DNA from: Brevundimonas sp.
Lineage (GTDB): Bacteria; Pseudomonadota; Alphaproteobacteria; Caulobacterales; Caulobacteraceae
Length of the DNA: 38,275 nucleotides
Assembly: GCA_030693575.1 (NCBI GenBank)
Contig: JAUYAG010000169.1
Location: 1-38,275, forward strand
Direction of reading: 5' to 3'
Below the pieces are notes generated by a model. That model worked only from the letters and a program-made list of their open reading frames with translations. It made no database searches and was not told where the DNA came from. This document shows positions 16,267 to 25,402 of this stretch, in pieces (the stretch's first letter is position 1; each line of letters opens with the position of its first letter). Made by a program: the position numbers and the translations under genes.

Positions 16267-18518
16267 CGGGAGTAGCCGCAGTCGAGGCAGCTGTCGCAGC
16301 CCTCCTTGCGAACCAGGCCCGGCGTGCCGCATCGCGGACAAGACGACGGGGCGTGGACTGCCACAGTCGCGGCCACGGTCGCGGACCCGGGCGCCGGATC
16401 GGGCGCAGCCGTGGCAGCGCCGCCGGCCGAGAGGGCCATGTGGCGCTCGATCACCGCGCCGATGGCCGCAGGGAGGGACGGCGTATAGCGCCCCTCCATC
16501 CAGGCGCCGCCGCCGGGATCGAACACCGCCTTCAGTTCTTCCGCCACGAAGGAGACGTCGCCGCCGCGCCGGAAGACGGCCGAGACCATCCGGGTCAGGG
16601 CGACCGTCCAGGCGTAGTGGGCCATGTTCTTGGAGTTGACGAAGATCTCCATCGGACGACGTTCGCCCCCATCCTCCTCGCCGGAATCGTTGATGGTCAC
16701 ATAGACCGCGTGCGGGTCCAGCGGCCAACGCACCTTGTAGGTCGCGCCCTCGAGCCGCGCCGGCCTGGGCGTCAGGACAGGTTCTGCCGGGACCGGGGCA
16801 AGCGTGGGTGTGGGTTCGACGCTCAGCACTGAACCGGTGATGGCGTTGGGCCGATAGGTGGTCAGTCCCTTGCAGCCCAAACGATAGCCCTGGCGATAGA
16901 CGTCGGAGAAGGCGTCGAAGGCGATGTCCTCCGGGCAATTGATGGTCTTGGAGATCGAACTGTCGATCTGGGCCTGGGCCGCCGCCTGCATCCGCAGATG
17001 ATGTTCGGGTGTCAGGGTCTGGGCGCTGACGAAGGCCTCCCCTGGCGCGCTCTCCAGAGGAGCATCTGCCCCCTTGAGCCGCTTCCAGAGCGCCAGGGCG
17101 TAGTCCTCGACGGCCTCCTCGCGCTTGGTGCCGTCGGGCTGCAACACCTTGCGGGTGTAGGCGAAGGCGAACACCGGCTCGATCCCCGAAGAGACATTCC
17201 CGGCCAGCAGAGAGGTCGTGCCAGTCGGGGCGATCGAGGTCAGGCAGCCGTTGCGCAGGCCGTGGCGCGCGATCAGTTCGCGGGTCTCAGGGTCCAGCCC
17301 GGCCAGGTTGGGCCGCTCGAGCATGACGGGATCGTAGAGGGGAAAGGCGCCCTTTTCGGCGGCAAGGTCCGCCGAGGCGCGATAGGCTTCGCGCCGGATC
17401 ACGCCCAGCCATTGTTCGGTCAGGGCCACGGCCCGGTCCTCGCCATAGCGGGCGCCGCAGAAGATCAGGGCGTCGGCCAGCCCCGTTACGCCAAGGCCGA
17501 GGCGGCGCTTGGCGCGGGCCTCCGCTTCCTGGGCCGGCAGGGGGAAGCGGGAGATGTCGATGACGTTGTCCAGCATCCGCACGGCTGTGCGAGTGAGCGC
17601 CGCCAGCTCCACCTCGTCCATGGCCGCGCCGGATTCGAACGGCTCGGAGACGAGGCGAGCGAGATTGATCGACCCGAGCAGACAGGCTCCATAGGGCGGC
17701 AGCATCTGTTCGCCGCAGGGATTGGAGGCCGAGATCACCTCGCAATGGGCCAGGTTGTTGGCGGCGTTCACCCGGTCAATGAAGATCACCCCCGGTTCGG
17801 CGGCGTCATAGGTGGCCTGCATCAGGCGGTTCCACAGGTCCGCCGCCCGGACCGTGCGCCGGACCTCGCCGTTGAACACCAGGGGCCAGTCCGCGTCGGC
17901 GTCCAGGGCGGTCATGAAGGCGTCGGGGACCAGCACCGAGAGGTTGAAATTCCGGAAGCGGACCGCGTTTCGTTTGGCGTCGATGAAGGCCTCGATGTCC
18001 GGATGGTCGATCCGGAGGCAACCCATCATCGCCCCGCGCCTCTGACCCGCCGACATGATCGTCCGACACATCGAGTCCCAGACGTCCATGAAGCTGAGCG
18101 GGCCCGAGGCCTCCGCGCCGACCCCCCGAACCGGTGCCCCCGAGGGTCGGACCGTGGAGAAGTCCATTCCCACGCCGCCGCCCTGCTGCATGGTGACCGC
18201 GGCTTCCCGCAGATGCTGAAAGATGCCGTCGAGATCGTCAGGAACCGTCCCCATGACGAAACAATTGAACAGGGTCACGGCGCGGCCCGTGCCGGCTCCG
18301 GCGAGAATTCGCCCGGCGGGCAGGAAGCGATAGCCTTCGAGGGCCTCCCGGAACCGGGCGCGCCAGCGTCCCCGCGACTTCGCCGGTTCAGCTTCGGCGA
18401 GGGCGGCGGCGACCCGGTCCCACGTGGCCTCGACGGTCGCGTCTCCCGCCCCATCGTGCGGCCGGAAACGATATTTGCTGCTCCAGATCTCACCGGCCAG
18501 CGGACTGTCGAACGCCAT
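16257..18518 (-). CDS. nrdJ: Class II adenosylcobalamin-dependent ribonucleotide reductase
   Basis: NrdJ makes deoxyribonucleotides using a radical formed from adenosylcobalamin, so it works with or without oxygen. The 753-aa protein has C86 (FNCF) as redox cysteine partner, GGGVGMDFSTVRPSGAPVRG (112-132), the active-site NPCGE at 266-270 (thiyl C268, E270), and PTGTTSLLAGNVSSGIEPVF. The C-terminal cysteine-rich tail (CPRCG...CDSCLDCGYSRCG, about 727-753) is the redox/zinc-type tail seen in this class. It heads an operon with ubiTUV, grouping oxygen-free DNA precursor and quinone synthesis. GAAGGGG precedes the ATG. An Fnr-type box lies 109 bp upstream. Confidence 0.96.
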   Translation of the reverse strand: MAFDSPLAGEIWSSKYRFRPHDGAGDATVEATWDRVAAALAEAEPAKSRGRWRARFREALEGYRFLPAGRILAGAGTGRAVTLFNCFVMGTVPDDLDGIFQHLREAAVTMQQGGGVGMDFSTVRPSGAPVRGVGAEASGPLSFMDVWDSMCRTIMSAGQRRGAMMGCLRIDHPDIEAFIDAKRNAVRFRNFNLSVLVPDAFMTALDADADWPLVFNGEVRRTVRAADLWNRLMQATYDAAEPGVIFIDRVNAANNLAHCEVISASNPCGEQMLPPYGACLLGSINLARLVSEPFESGAAMDEVELAALTRTAVRMLDNVIDISRFPLPAQEAEARAKRRLGLGVTGLADALIFCGARYGEDRAVALTEQWLGVIRREAYRASADLAAEKGAFPLYDPVMLERPNLAGLDPETRELIARHGLRNGCLTSIAPTGTTSLLAGNVSSGIEPVFAFAYTRKVLQPDGTKREEAVEDYALALWKRLKGADAPLESAPGEAFVSAQTLTPEHHLRMQAAAQAQIDSSISKTINCPEDIAFDAFSDVYRQGYRLGCKGLTTYRPNAITGSVLSVEPTPTLAPVPAEPVLTPRPARLEGATYKVRWPLDPHAVYVTINDSGEEDGGERRPMEIFVNSKNMAHYAWTVALTRMVSAVFRRGGDVSFVAEELKAVFDPGGGAWMEGRYTPSLPAAIGAVIERHMALSAGGAATAAPDPAPGSATVAATVAVHAPSSCPRCGTPGLVRKEGCDSCLDCGYSRCG

Positions 18519-18620
18519 GTCTGCACCCCTTCAAAAGCGGAGTTCAGACTCGGTGATTCCCTGCGGCGCGGGGAAGGCTTCCGTGGGTGTCGCGGAGCCC
18601 GACCGCCATCAACGCGGGGC

Positions 18621-18634
18621 TTGATTGACGTCAA
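18621..18634. promoter_or_regulatory. Fnr/Dnr-type box between nrdJ and ytfE/dnrN
   Basis: TTGATTGACGTCAA matches the Fnr/Dnr consensus at nine of ten positions and is flanked by C and G to give a 16-bp near-palindrome. On the plus strand TAGGAA (18657-18662) is centred 32 bp away, class II geometry for ytfE/dnrN (start near 18669). No comparable -10 is seen toward nrdJ, so control of nrdJ from this site is less certain. Confidence 0.78.
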
Positions 18635-18718
18635 GCAACGGCCGGCGCCGACGGTCTAGGAAGACGCTTCGACGCGCCCGTGAAAGCGGAGCGCGCAACG
18701 AAGAGGACACCCCCGATC

Positions 18719-19363
18719 ATGGCGCTTGAACATCTGTCTGTCGGCGAGATCGCCGTCATCCTTCCGGGAGCTGCCACGGTCTTTCGCCGCCACAAGATCG
18801 ATTTCTGCTGCAAGGGCGATACCCTGCTCGCGAAGGAAGCGGAGAGCCGCGGCCTGGACCTGGCGGCCCTCGAGGCGGAACTCCACGCCTTGGAAACCCC
18901 GGGGGTCCATGCGCCCGCAGAGACCGCCGATCTGATCGCCCACATCATTGAGCGCTATCACAAGGTGCACCGGCGCGAATTCCCCGAGGTCATCGCATTG
19001 GCCCGCCGGGTCGAGTCAGTTCATCAGGACAGGACCGACTGTCCCCGCGGGCTCGCCAACCTGCTCGCCGATATGTTCGAGGACCTCGAAGACCACCAGC
19101 ACAAGGAAGAGGCGGTCCTGTTTCCAGCCATGATCAGGGGCATGGGTCCGGTTCTGCGTGATCCGATCGCCCGGATGATGCAGGACCATGACGACCTTGG
19201 GGCGTTGCTCGGCTTCATGGCGGAGCTGACCGACGACTTCGTCCCGCCGGAAGGGGCTTGCACCACCTGGCGTGCTCTTTATGCCGGCTGCAGCAAGCTG
19301 GACATGGACCTGCGCGAGCATGTCCACCTCGAGAACAACATCCTGTTCCAGCGCTTCCTCTGA
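18719..19363 (+). CDS. ytfE: Di-iron iron-sulfur-cluster repair protein (RIC family, YtfE/ScdA/DnrN)
   Basis: RIC proteins carry a non-haem di-iron centre and repair iron-sulfur clusters damaged by NO or peroxide. The 214-aa protein starts with the ScdA-type domain (PGAATVFRRHKIDFCCKGD with C30-C31). A hemerythrin-like four-helix bundle follows, with candidate iron ligands H81/H84, H126/H128 with E130-E131, H157, and H201/H203 with E205. The start at 18719 is preferred to an in-frame ATG 39 bp upstream because AAGAGGA lies just before it and the family begins here. NarG, NarH, MoaA and UbiUV all contain clusters it could protect. It converges on moeA with a 6-bp gap. Confidence 0.93.
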   Translation: MALEHLSVGEIAVILPGAATVFRRHKIDFCCKGDTLLAKEAESRGLDLAALEAELHALETPGVHAPAETADLIAHIIERYHKVHRREFPEVIALARRVESVHQDRTDCPRGLANLLADMFEDLEDHQHKEEAVLFPAMIRGMGPVLRDPIARMMQDHDDLGALLGFMAELTDDFVPPEGACTTWRALYAGCSKLDMDLREHVHLENNILFQRFL

Positions 19364-19369
19364 GCGGGT

Positions 19370-20557
19370 TCAGAAGTCCAGAACGAGGGCATTGTCGCCA
19401 GCGTTGAGGGCGGCAGCGCCGGCCCGACGCCGGATCAACACATCGGCTGTCGCCAGGGCCATCTGGGTCGCGGAATCCTGGACAGCCAGTCCCGCGACGC
19501 CGCCTCCGACCAGACGGCCGCGCTCAAAGGTTTCCCGATCTCCACAGGCCTTCAGCGGCGCGGTCAGGGTCATGTCCCGCCAGCTCAGCAGCGCGGCAGG
19601 ATCTCGGCCCGTCAGGCCCGCGATGAGGGGCGCCAGGAAGAGACGGGCGGTGACCATCGCAGAGGTCGGATTGCCGGGCAGGCCCAGGATCAGGGTGCCG
19701 CCTGCCCGCCCGAACCAGACCGGCTTGCCGGGTTTGATGGCCACCTTGGAGAAGATCAGTTCCAGCCCGAAGGGGGCGAACATCGAGCGGGCGTAGTCCT
19801 TCTCGCCGACGGACGCGCCGCCCGTGACAACCACCAGATCGGCCTCGCTGAGGGCAAGGCGAGCGGCGGCCTCAAGGGTCTCGGGCGTGTCAGTCAGGCG
19901 GCGACGATCAATCACCTCGCCGCCGCATTGCCGCGCCAGGGCGGCGACGCCGAACGAGACGCTTTCCGGAATACTGCCGGGTGTCTCGAGCGCCTGTCCC
20001 GGCTCCGCCAGTTCATCACCGGTGCCGAGGATGACTATGCGCGGCCGGCGCACGACCGACAGATTGGCGACATCCGCCGCGGCGGCGGCGACCATGGCGC
20101 GAAAGCCGAGAACGGTCCCGGCCGCAAGCAGGGTATCGCCGGACCGAAAATCGGAACCGGCGGTGCGGATGTGGGTCGCCGGTCCGGGCGGGATATCGAA
20201 CACGGCCAGATCGCCGTCGCGGCCGACAATCTCCTGGACCACGATCCTGTCGGCCCCGTCGGGTACGGGTCCTCCGGTGAAGACCCGGGCGCAGCTGGCA
20301 GGAGGCAGGATGGGCACGTCGGCCCGGCCCGCGAAGGCTACGGCGGCGATCGGCAATCGGGCCGGCAATGCCGCGAGGTCGGCGTCGCGCACGGCATAGC
20401 CATCCATGGCCGATACCGCAGCGCGCGGGGCGTCGCCGCGGGCCCGCAGATCGGCGGCCAGGACGCGGTCGGCGGCGGCGTCCAACGCCACCGTCTCGCA
20501 AGGGAGGGGGCGGGCCTCGTTCAGGATCAGGGCGAGGGCGGTATCGAAATCGATCAC
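19370..20557 (-). CDS. moeA: Molybdopterin molybdenumtransferase
   Basis: MoeA inserts molybdate into adenylated molybdopterin. From the GTG at 20557, which overlaps the moaC stop as GTGA, it is 395 aa, the usual MoeA size. Recognisable parts are [10 protein letters not shown] in domain 3 (the catalytic Asp equals D59 of E. coli), the MogA-like domain with [26 protein letters not shown] and [18 protein letters not shown] longer upstream open frame with ATG starts exists but overlaps moaC entirely. It is the last gene of the operon that starts at 24078. Confidence 0.96.
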   Translation of the reverse strand: MIDFDTALALILNEARPLPCETVALDAAADRVLAADLRARGDAPRAAVSAMDGYAVRDADLAALPARLPIAAVAFAGRADVPILPPASCARVFTGGPVPDGADRIVVQEIVGRDGDLAVFDIPPGPATHIRTAGSDFRSGDTLLAAGTVLGFRAMVAAAAADVANLSVVRRPRIVILGTGDELAEPGQALETPGSIPESVSFGVAALARQCGGEVIDRRRLTDTPETLEAAARLALSEADLVVVTGGASVGEKDYARSMFAPFGLELIFSKVAIKPGKPVWFGRAGGTLILGLPGNPTSAMVTARLFLAPLIAGLTGRDPAALLSWRDMTLTAPLKACGDRETFERGRLVGGGVAGLAVQDSATQMALATADVLIRRRAGAAALNAGDNALVLDF

Positions 20558-21030
20558 GACACGGTCCAGTCGCCCGAGCGGCCGCCGGATTTGGACAGCA
20601 GCCGGACCTGGCTGATGACCATGCCGCGGTCGGCCGCCTTGAGCATGTCGTACAGGGTGAGACAGGCCACCGAAACGGCCGTCAAGGCTTTCATCTCGAC
20701 GCCGGTAGGCCCGGAGACACGCGCCTCGGCGGTGACGACGAAGCCGGGCAGCGCCTCGTCGAGATCGATCTTTACAGAGACCTTGTCGAGGCCGAGGGGG
20801 TGACACAGAGGAATCAGGTCGGCCGTGCGCTTGGCCCCCATGATCCCCGCCAATTCGGCGGTCGTGATGACGGCGCCCTTGGGCGCATGGTCGTCCCGGA
20901 CCAGGGCGAGGGTCGCGGGCGCGCAGATGACCCGCCCCTCGGCTACAGCCCGCCGCGATGTCGGCGGCTTGTCGCCGACGTCGACCATGTGCACACGCCC
21001 GCCGCTGTCCAGATGGGTCAGGACGCTCAC
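20554..21030 (-). CDS. moaC: Cyclic pyranopterin monophosphate synthase
   Basis: MoaC completes the conversion of the MoaA product to cPMP. From the GTG at 21030 (GTGA overlap with the moaB stop) the protein is 158 aa, matching the family. [20 protein letters not shown] at the N-terminus, [18 protein letters not shown] with its catalytic His, and the C-terminal [20 protein letters not shown] are diagnostic. The final block [12 protein letters not shown] is also conserved. The upstream ATG start at 21132 is rejected because it would lie within moaB and add a non-conserved tail. Confidence 0.96.
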   Translation of the reverse strand: MSVLTHLDSGGRVHMVDVGDKPPTSRRAVAEGRVICAPATLALVRDDHAPKGAVITTAELAGIMGAKRTADLIPLCHPLGLDKVSVKIDLDEALPGFVVTAEARVSGPTGVEMKALTAVSVACLTLYDMLKAADRGMVISQVRLLSKSGGRSGDWTVS

Positions 21031-21566
21031 GGGCAGATACCCCTGAAACGCGGGATCTGGCCGACTAGGGAACAGGGCCGGAAGCGGCTGTCCAGTTCTT
21101 CGGCGAGCACCAGGTCCCAGGCGTCCCGGCACGCTCCGGTCGACCCCGGCACGCAGAAGATGAACGTGTCCTCGGCCTGTCCCGCGAGAGCCCGCGACTG
21201 CAGGGTCGCCACCCCGACGGTGCCCAGGCTGGCTAGGTGGAAGACCACGGAAAAGCCCTCCAGTTCGCGCCGAAACAGCGGCTTTACCGCTTCGGGGGTC
21301 ACGTCGCGGGGAGAAAATCCGGTGCCGCCCGTTGTAAGCACCACGTCCACGTCGGGGTCCTCTATCCAGATCCTGAGCTGGCTCCGGATGGCATCGACCT
21401 CGTCGTGGACGATGGCCTTCCCCTTCAGCACATGGCCCGCCGTGGTCAGACGTTCGACCAGCGTGCCGCCCGAGGTGTCAGTCGTTTCATCGCGGGTGTC
21501 CGAGATGGTCAGCACCGCGATGTTGAGCGGGTGAAACGGCAGTGTCTCGTCAATTCTTCCGGCCAT
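21027..21566 (-). CDS. moaB: Molybdopterin adenylyltransferase-type protein MoaB
   Basis: MoaB/Mog-type proteins adenylate molybdopterin before molybdenum insertion. The 179-aa protein has the MoCF-binding motif [20 protein letters not shown] near 78-97, [13 protein letters not shown] near 22-34 and the late [14 protein letters not shown]. The ATG at 21566 overlaps the moaE stop as TGATG. No mogA is seen in the window, so this protein may do that step. Confidence 0.94.
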   Translation of the reverse strand: MAGRIDETLPFHPLNIAVLTISDTRDETTDTSGGTLVERLTTAGHVLKGKAIVHDEVDAIRSQLRIWIEDPDVDVVLTTGGTGFSPRDVTPEAVKPLFRRELEGFSVVFHLASLGTVGVATLQSRALAGQAEDTFIFCVPGSTGACRDAWDLVLAEELDSRFRPCSLVGQIPRFRGICP

Positions 21567-22036
21567 CAGGGGGTCTCGTCCTTCCAGCGCGCCAGGGCGG
21601 CGCGGTCCTCGTCTACGGGTTCGATCCAGCGTGTGCCGGAGGGGCCGGTCTCGCGCTTCCAGAATGCGGCCTCGGTCTTGAGCCTGTCCATCAGATAGTC
21701 CGCCGCCGCGAAGGCTTCGCGCCGGTGGGCCGCGGCGGCGGCGACGAAGACGATGGTCTCGCCGGGGACGATCTCGCCGCATCGATGGACCACGACCAGA
21801 TCCGTAACCGGAAAGCGCGCCGCGGCGGCTTCGGCGATATCCTGCATCGAACGCTCGGTCATGCCGGGATACCAATCCAGGGTGAGAGTCTCGACGACCG
21901 AACCGTCCTTGCCGGCGCCTCGGGCCAGGCCGGTGAAGCTCACCACAGCGCCCTCGACCGTGCGGCCGGCGAGAAAGGCCTCAAGCTCCGCAGGGGCGGA
22001 CAGGGTCGTACTGGTGAGCCTGACGTCGAGGGCCAT
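21566..22036 (-). CDS. moaE: Molybdopterin synthase catalytic subunit
   Basis: MoaE, with thiocarboxylated MoaD, adds the dithiolene sulfurs to cPMP. The 156-aa protein contains VVSFTGLARG, LTLDWYPGM, VVHRCGEIVPGE and the C-terminal RLKTEAAFWKRE with the two active-site lysines. It begins two bases after the moaD stop. A sulfurating partner such as MoeB is not encoded in the window. Confidence 0.96.
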   Translation of the reverse strand: MALDVRLTSTTLSAPAELEAFLAGRTVEGAVVSFTGLARGAGKDGSVVETLTLDWYPGMTERSMQDIAEAAAARFPVTDLVVVHRCGEIVPGETIVFVAAAAAHRREAFAAADYLMDRLKTEAAFWKRETGPSGTRWIEPVDEDRAALARWKDETP

Positions 22037-22037
22037 C

Positions 22038-22286
22038 TCAGCCCCCCGAAAACAGGGAAAAGAAGGCGATCTCCTGACCCGGCCGGGCTAAGGCGTCCTC
22101 ACCGACGACGACCAGATCAACCGACGCGCGGACGTCGGGTCGCAGCAGGGCGTCCGCTGCGACCTCGTCGCGCTCGGCCAGCAGGCGACGGATCTCCCGA
22201 ACCGGAAGTCCCTCGGCGGGCAAGTACAGGCGCCCCTCCGGGCCCAGACGCTCGCCGACCCGGCCAAAGAACAGGACAGGGCTCAT
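22038..22286 (-). CDS. moaD: Molybdopterin synthase sulfur-carrier subunit
   Basis: MoaD is a ubiquitin-like sulfur carrier; its C-terminal Gly-Gly is thiocarboxylated and inserts into MoaE. The 82-aa form starting at the ATG at 22286 begins MSPVLFFGRVGERLG and ends FFSLFSGG. GGAGA lies seven bases before it. An in-frame ATG at 22298 would add four residues. The gene starts 13 bp after the decarboxylase stop, so it is in the same transcript. Confidence 0.94.
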   Translation of the reverse strand: MSPVLFFGRVGERLGPEGRLYLPAEGLPVREIRRLLAERDEVAADALLRPDVRASVDLVVVGEDALARPGQEIAFFSLFSGG

Positions 22287-22299
22287 GGTCGTCTCCATC

Positions 22300-24078
22300 T
22301 CAGGCCGCCTTCGCTTCGTCGGGGTCGGCCAGGGCCTGTCGCAACTCCTCAATGAAGCGCGGCAGCAGGTCGCGCCGCACCGAGGGGTCAGACCAATAGG
22401 GATTCATGAACACGCAACGGATCACCAGCATCCCGGCATCACCCTCGGATCGGTCATCGTAGCCGCCATGGCCGCCGAGCAGATCGGCGATCAGCGCGCC
22501 GTTATCGGCCCCCAGGGTCGTCTTCGACACAGCGAAATGGGGCGATCTCTGGAAATGATCAAAGACGGCCTGGCTGCGGGCGTTGGAAAGGCTCAGCGCC
22601 TCGCCGGGGCGAGCCAGCGAGAAGCAGGCGATATTGCTGTCGGCGGGCAGGAAACGCGCTTCCGGGACAGCGTCCCGGACGGCGGCTTCGAAAGCCTGGC
22701 GGGTCTCGACCGTCGTGGCCATCAGAGCCCCGAGGCCGTCCGCGCCGAAGCCGAGCGTTTCCGCCGTCAGCCAGGTCGCCGCGGCGCCGGCCGCCGACCG
22801 GGATCCTTCCAGCGTCGATGACCATTTTCCATCGCCCAGTTCCGGCCGGTCCAGATAGGGGGCGTCAAAGGCGGACACGGCGTAATGTTCGGCGTCCGGC
22901 GTCAGGAAGGCCCCGCAGGCGTAGGGTACATAGCCCAGCTTGTGCGGGTCGATGGTGATCGAATCCGAGCGTCCCATGGCCCGCAGTGCGGCGGCCGTCT
23001 CGGGGGCCAGTGCCGCTTCCGAGGGGCCGTCCAGCATGGCCCGGAGGAAGCCACCATAGGCCGCATCGACGTGGCGCCATATGCGCCAACCTCGCTCCGC
23101 CCGCCACCGGTCCAGCCGGTCATAGAGGCGATCGAGCGGATCAATGGCCCCGGTCTCGGTGGCTCCGGCCACGGCGACGGCCATCAGGATCGGTCTTCCA
23201 TCAGCTTGGGCGCGTTCCACCTGACGTTCGAAATCGGCGAGATCCAGGTGACCGCCCTTGTCCAGGGCCACGCTCCAGATCGCCTCGCCGCCCAGACCGA
23301 AGACATTGGCCGATTTGCTCCACGAATAGTGCCGGTTTCCGGGAACCAGCATCACGGGCCCCTGGTAGTCCCGTCCTGACGCCCGGCTGATCCGGCGCCA
23401 GACATCGCCGGGATTGGACGCCGCCGCGCTGCAAGTCTTCAGGACGTCGTCAGATACGGCGTGAGCGGTTTGCAGGCTGCGGAACTGTTTCCAGCCCATA
23501 TGGGCCGCAGCGAACGGATCCAGGGTCTCGCCGGTGACTTCCGAAACATGCAGCGCCAGCGCCAGCCAGTGGTCAAGTCGATAGCGCGCACGCCAGACCG
23601 CCTCGAAATTAGCCACCGTCCCGCCGGAGGTGAAATGCCCCTGGGCCCGCGCGGGATCATAGCCCAGCATTGCGGCCAGGGCGGCGATGGCTTCGATCTC
23701 GATCACGCTGCCGACGCGGCTGGCGTCGCGCGAACTGTTGTTGGGATTGTGCAGCATGGCCGCGAACCAGCCCAGCAGGCCGGGCAGGGACAGATCGGCC
23801 TTCATGTGGGCGATGTAGCGGGGGGAGAAGGTCGGGGTCTCCGCCGTCAGGGCGTCGCACAGCGTCAGCAACCGCTGCCCAAGCAGATCGCCCTCGTGTG
23901 CGGGGGAACCAGCGACGGGGGGCGCGACGTCGGAGGCGCTGTCCTCGAACCGGCCGGAGCGCCAGCGAAACCAGTGGTCGAGCGTTGCGTCGATCTCGCC
24001 GCGCAGACGGCGTTCGTTTTCGGATCGCGCGCCGGGGAAATAGGCGCGGACGAGCTCGCGCGGCGGGTCTGCGGTCAT
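22300..24078 (-). CDS. Group II PLP-dependent amino acid decarboxylase, tyrosine-decarboxylase-like
   Basis: This 592-aa protein belongs to the pyridoxal-phosphate group II decarboxylases. Visible features are TSGGTVANFEA (150-160), the HVDAAYGG aspartate motif (337-343) and the PLP lysine K380 in IDPHKLGYVPYACGAFL, a form I associate with bacterial tyrosine decarboxylases of about 600 aa. The substrate is not determined. The open frame extends to 24267, but the ATG at 24078 is preferred: it avoids overlap with the upstream gene and the N-terminus from there is conserved-looking. It is the first gene of the moaDEBC-moeA operon, and its link to molybdenum cofactor or nitrate respiration is unexplained. 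Confidence 0.85.
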   Translation of the reverse strand: MTADPPRELVRAYFPGARSENERRLRGEIDATLDHWFRWRSGRFEDSASDVAPPVAGSPAHEGDLLGQRLLTLCDALTAETPTFSPRYIAHMKADLSLPGLLGWFAAMLHNPNNSSRDASRVGSVIEIEAIAALAAMLGYDPARAQGHFTSGGTVANFEAVWRARYRLDHWLALALHVSEVTGETLDPFAAAHMGWKQFRSLQTAHAVSDDVLKTCSAAASNPGDVWRRISRASGRDYQGPVMLVPGNRHYSWSKSANVFGLGGEAIWSVALDKGGHLDLADFERQVERAQADGRPILMAVAVAGATETGAIDPLDRLYDRLDRWRAERGWRIWRHVDAAYGGFLRAMLDGPSEAALAPETAAALRAMGRSDSITIDPHKLGYVPYACGAFLTPDAEHYAVSAFDAPYLDRPELGDGKWSSTLEGSRSAAGAAATWLTAETLGFGADGLGALMATTVETRQAFEAAVRDAVPEARFLPADSNIACFSLARPGEALSLSNARSQAVFDHFQRSPHFAVSKTTLGADNGALIADLLGGHGGYDDRSEGDAGMLVIRCVFMNPYWSDPSVRRDLLPRFIEELRQALADPDEAKAA

Positions 24079-24122
24079 CGGAACGTAGGTTGCCTCTCTA
24101 CCCGGACCGGGCCGGTCCGCTG

Positions 24123-24164
24123 GACTTACAGCCTGTGTCGCCAAAACGAATTGGCATCCATCAA
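24123..24164 (-). promoter_or_regulatory. Candidate Fnr/Dnr-controlled promoter of the decarboxylase-moa operon
   Basis: On the minus strand TTGATGGATGCCAA (24151-24164) matches TTGAT-N4-ATCAA at eight of ten positions. A -10-like TAAGTC (24123-24128) is centred exactly 32 bp away, the class II spacing also seen at nar and ytfE. It predicts a start near 24116 and a 38-nt leader. The box is imperfect, so this is weaker than the other sites. Confidence 0.55.
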
Positions 24165-24214
24165 GCGCGCGGACGAACCCCGTCAAAGGCCGGGAGCGTC
24201 CGCTTCCCGGTTGG

Positions 24215-25342
24215 TCACCGAAACCGTGAGGGACAGAAGGGGGCTGGTCCCAGACCGTGTTCACCAAGATCGGGCGGGATTGCCTTCCCCAAGGCCAATG
24301 CGGCGCCCAGACGGGCGGCTCCCGGTGCGGTCTGCATGCCGTAGCCGCCCTGGCCAGCGAACCAGAAGAAGTCAGCGATATCCGGATCGTATCCGAAGAC
24401 GGGTGTCCGGTCGGGAGCGAAAGTCCGCAGACCGGCCCAGTATCGTCTTACCTGGGTCACACAGAGGGTCGTCGCCAACTCGATACGGTCGATGCACTCC
24501 GCGATGTCGATTTCCTCCGGTGCAGCGTCCACCGGGGCGGACGGCGTTTCGTCGGCGGGGGAAGCGAGGAGGCTGCCTGACTCTGGTTTGAAGTAGAACC
24601 TTTCGTCGACATCCATTACCGTGGGCCAGCCGTCTATCGGAAGTCCGACAGGCGGGGCGATCAGAACAGCTGTGCGCCGTCGGGGCTCCAGACCCATCGG
24701 TCGAACGCCGGCCATTCCGGCGATCACATCAGCCCACGCGCCCGCCGCATTGACTATCACCCGGGCTTCCACAGGTGCGCCACCGGCGAGGGAGATGCGC
24801 CATCCCGCCGTCCGCCGCTCGATCCCTTCAACGCCGGCGTTGAGCCGCACATCGGCTCCGCGGGCCCGGGCCAGACGCAGGAAGCCGCCGTGCAGGCCAT
24901 GGGTGTCGATGTCGCAGGAGTTGGGTTCGAATACCGCCTGAGCGACCCGGTCGCGGCGCAGGATCGGCGTCAGCGCCCGAGCCGCTTCACCGTCAATCTG
25001 CTGGACCTCGCTGCCCGTCGCCTTGACGTCCGCGGCAAGGACCTCGAGGGCCGAAATCTGATCCCGCGTGGCTATGGTGAGACTGCCTCGCCGCTTGAGG
25101 AGTGCATGGCTGCAGAAGCCGTCAGGCGGGTTATCGAAAAAGCCCCGGCTGGCTCCGGTGAGGCGTCTGATCCAGGCGTTGCCATAGGACTCGATGAACA
25201 TCGCCGCCGAGCGGCCCGTGGTGTGGTAGCCATGGCAAGCTTCTCGTTCGACCAGGAGCACCTTTGCCGTCGCCGCCAGTTCGCTGGCGATAGAGGATCC
25301 GGCAATCCCTGAGCCGACGACGAGAAAGTCGTAACGATGCAT
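24215..25342 (-). CDS. FAD-dependent D-amino-acid dehydrogenase, DauA (D-arginine dehydrogenase)-like
   Basis: This 375-aa flavoprotein of the DAO family starts with the FAD-binding fold VVGSGIAGSSIASEL. It resembles Pseudomonas aeruginosa D-arginine dehydrogenase along its length as I recall that protein: GYHTTGRSAAMF, LTGASRGFFDNPPDGFC, VNAAGAWADVIAGMAGVRP and WFAGQGGYGMQTAPGAARLG. Such enzymes oxidise D-amino acids to imino acids and pass electrons to quinone or another acceptor rather than oxygen, which would suit anaerobic respiration. Substrate specificity cannot be read here. It starts 60 bp after the end of the upstream 135-aa gene and may share its transcript. Confidence 0.82.
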   Translation of the reverse strand: MHRYDFLVVGSGIAGSSIASELAATAKVLLVEREACHGYHTTGRSAAMFIESYGNAWIRRLTGASRGFFDNPPDGFCSHALLKRRGSLTIATRDQISALEVLAADVKATGSEVQQIDGEAARALTPILRRDRVAQAVFEPNSCDIDTHGLHGGFLRLARARGADVRLNAGVEGIERRTAGWRISLAGGAPVEARVIVNAAGAWADVIAGMAGVRPMGLEPRRRTAVLIAPPVGLPIDGWPTVMDVDERFYFKPESGSLLASPADETPSAPVDAAPEEIDIAECIDRIELATTLCVTQVRRYWAGLRTFAPDRTPVFGYDPDIADFFWFAGQGGYGMQTAPGAARLGAALALGKAIPPDLGEHGLGPAPFCPSRFR

Positions 25343-25402
25343 CCCGCCCCCTGATCGGTCACGCCCACGGCCGCCAGAAGGGCCGCGTATAATCCTCCGG
25401 CG

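Noticed and set aside
24079-24267. Longer N-terminus for the PLP decarboxylase, starting at 24267
   Set aside because: It would overlap the DauA-like gene by 53 bp and read through the promoter-like sequence; the extra residues look random.
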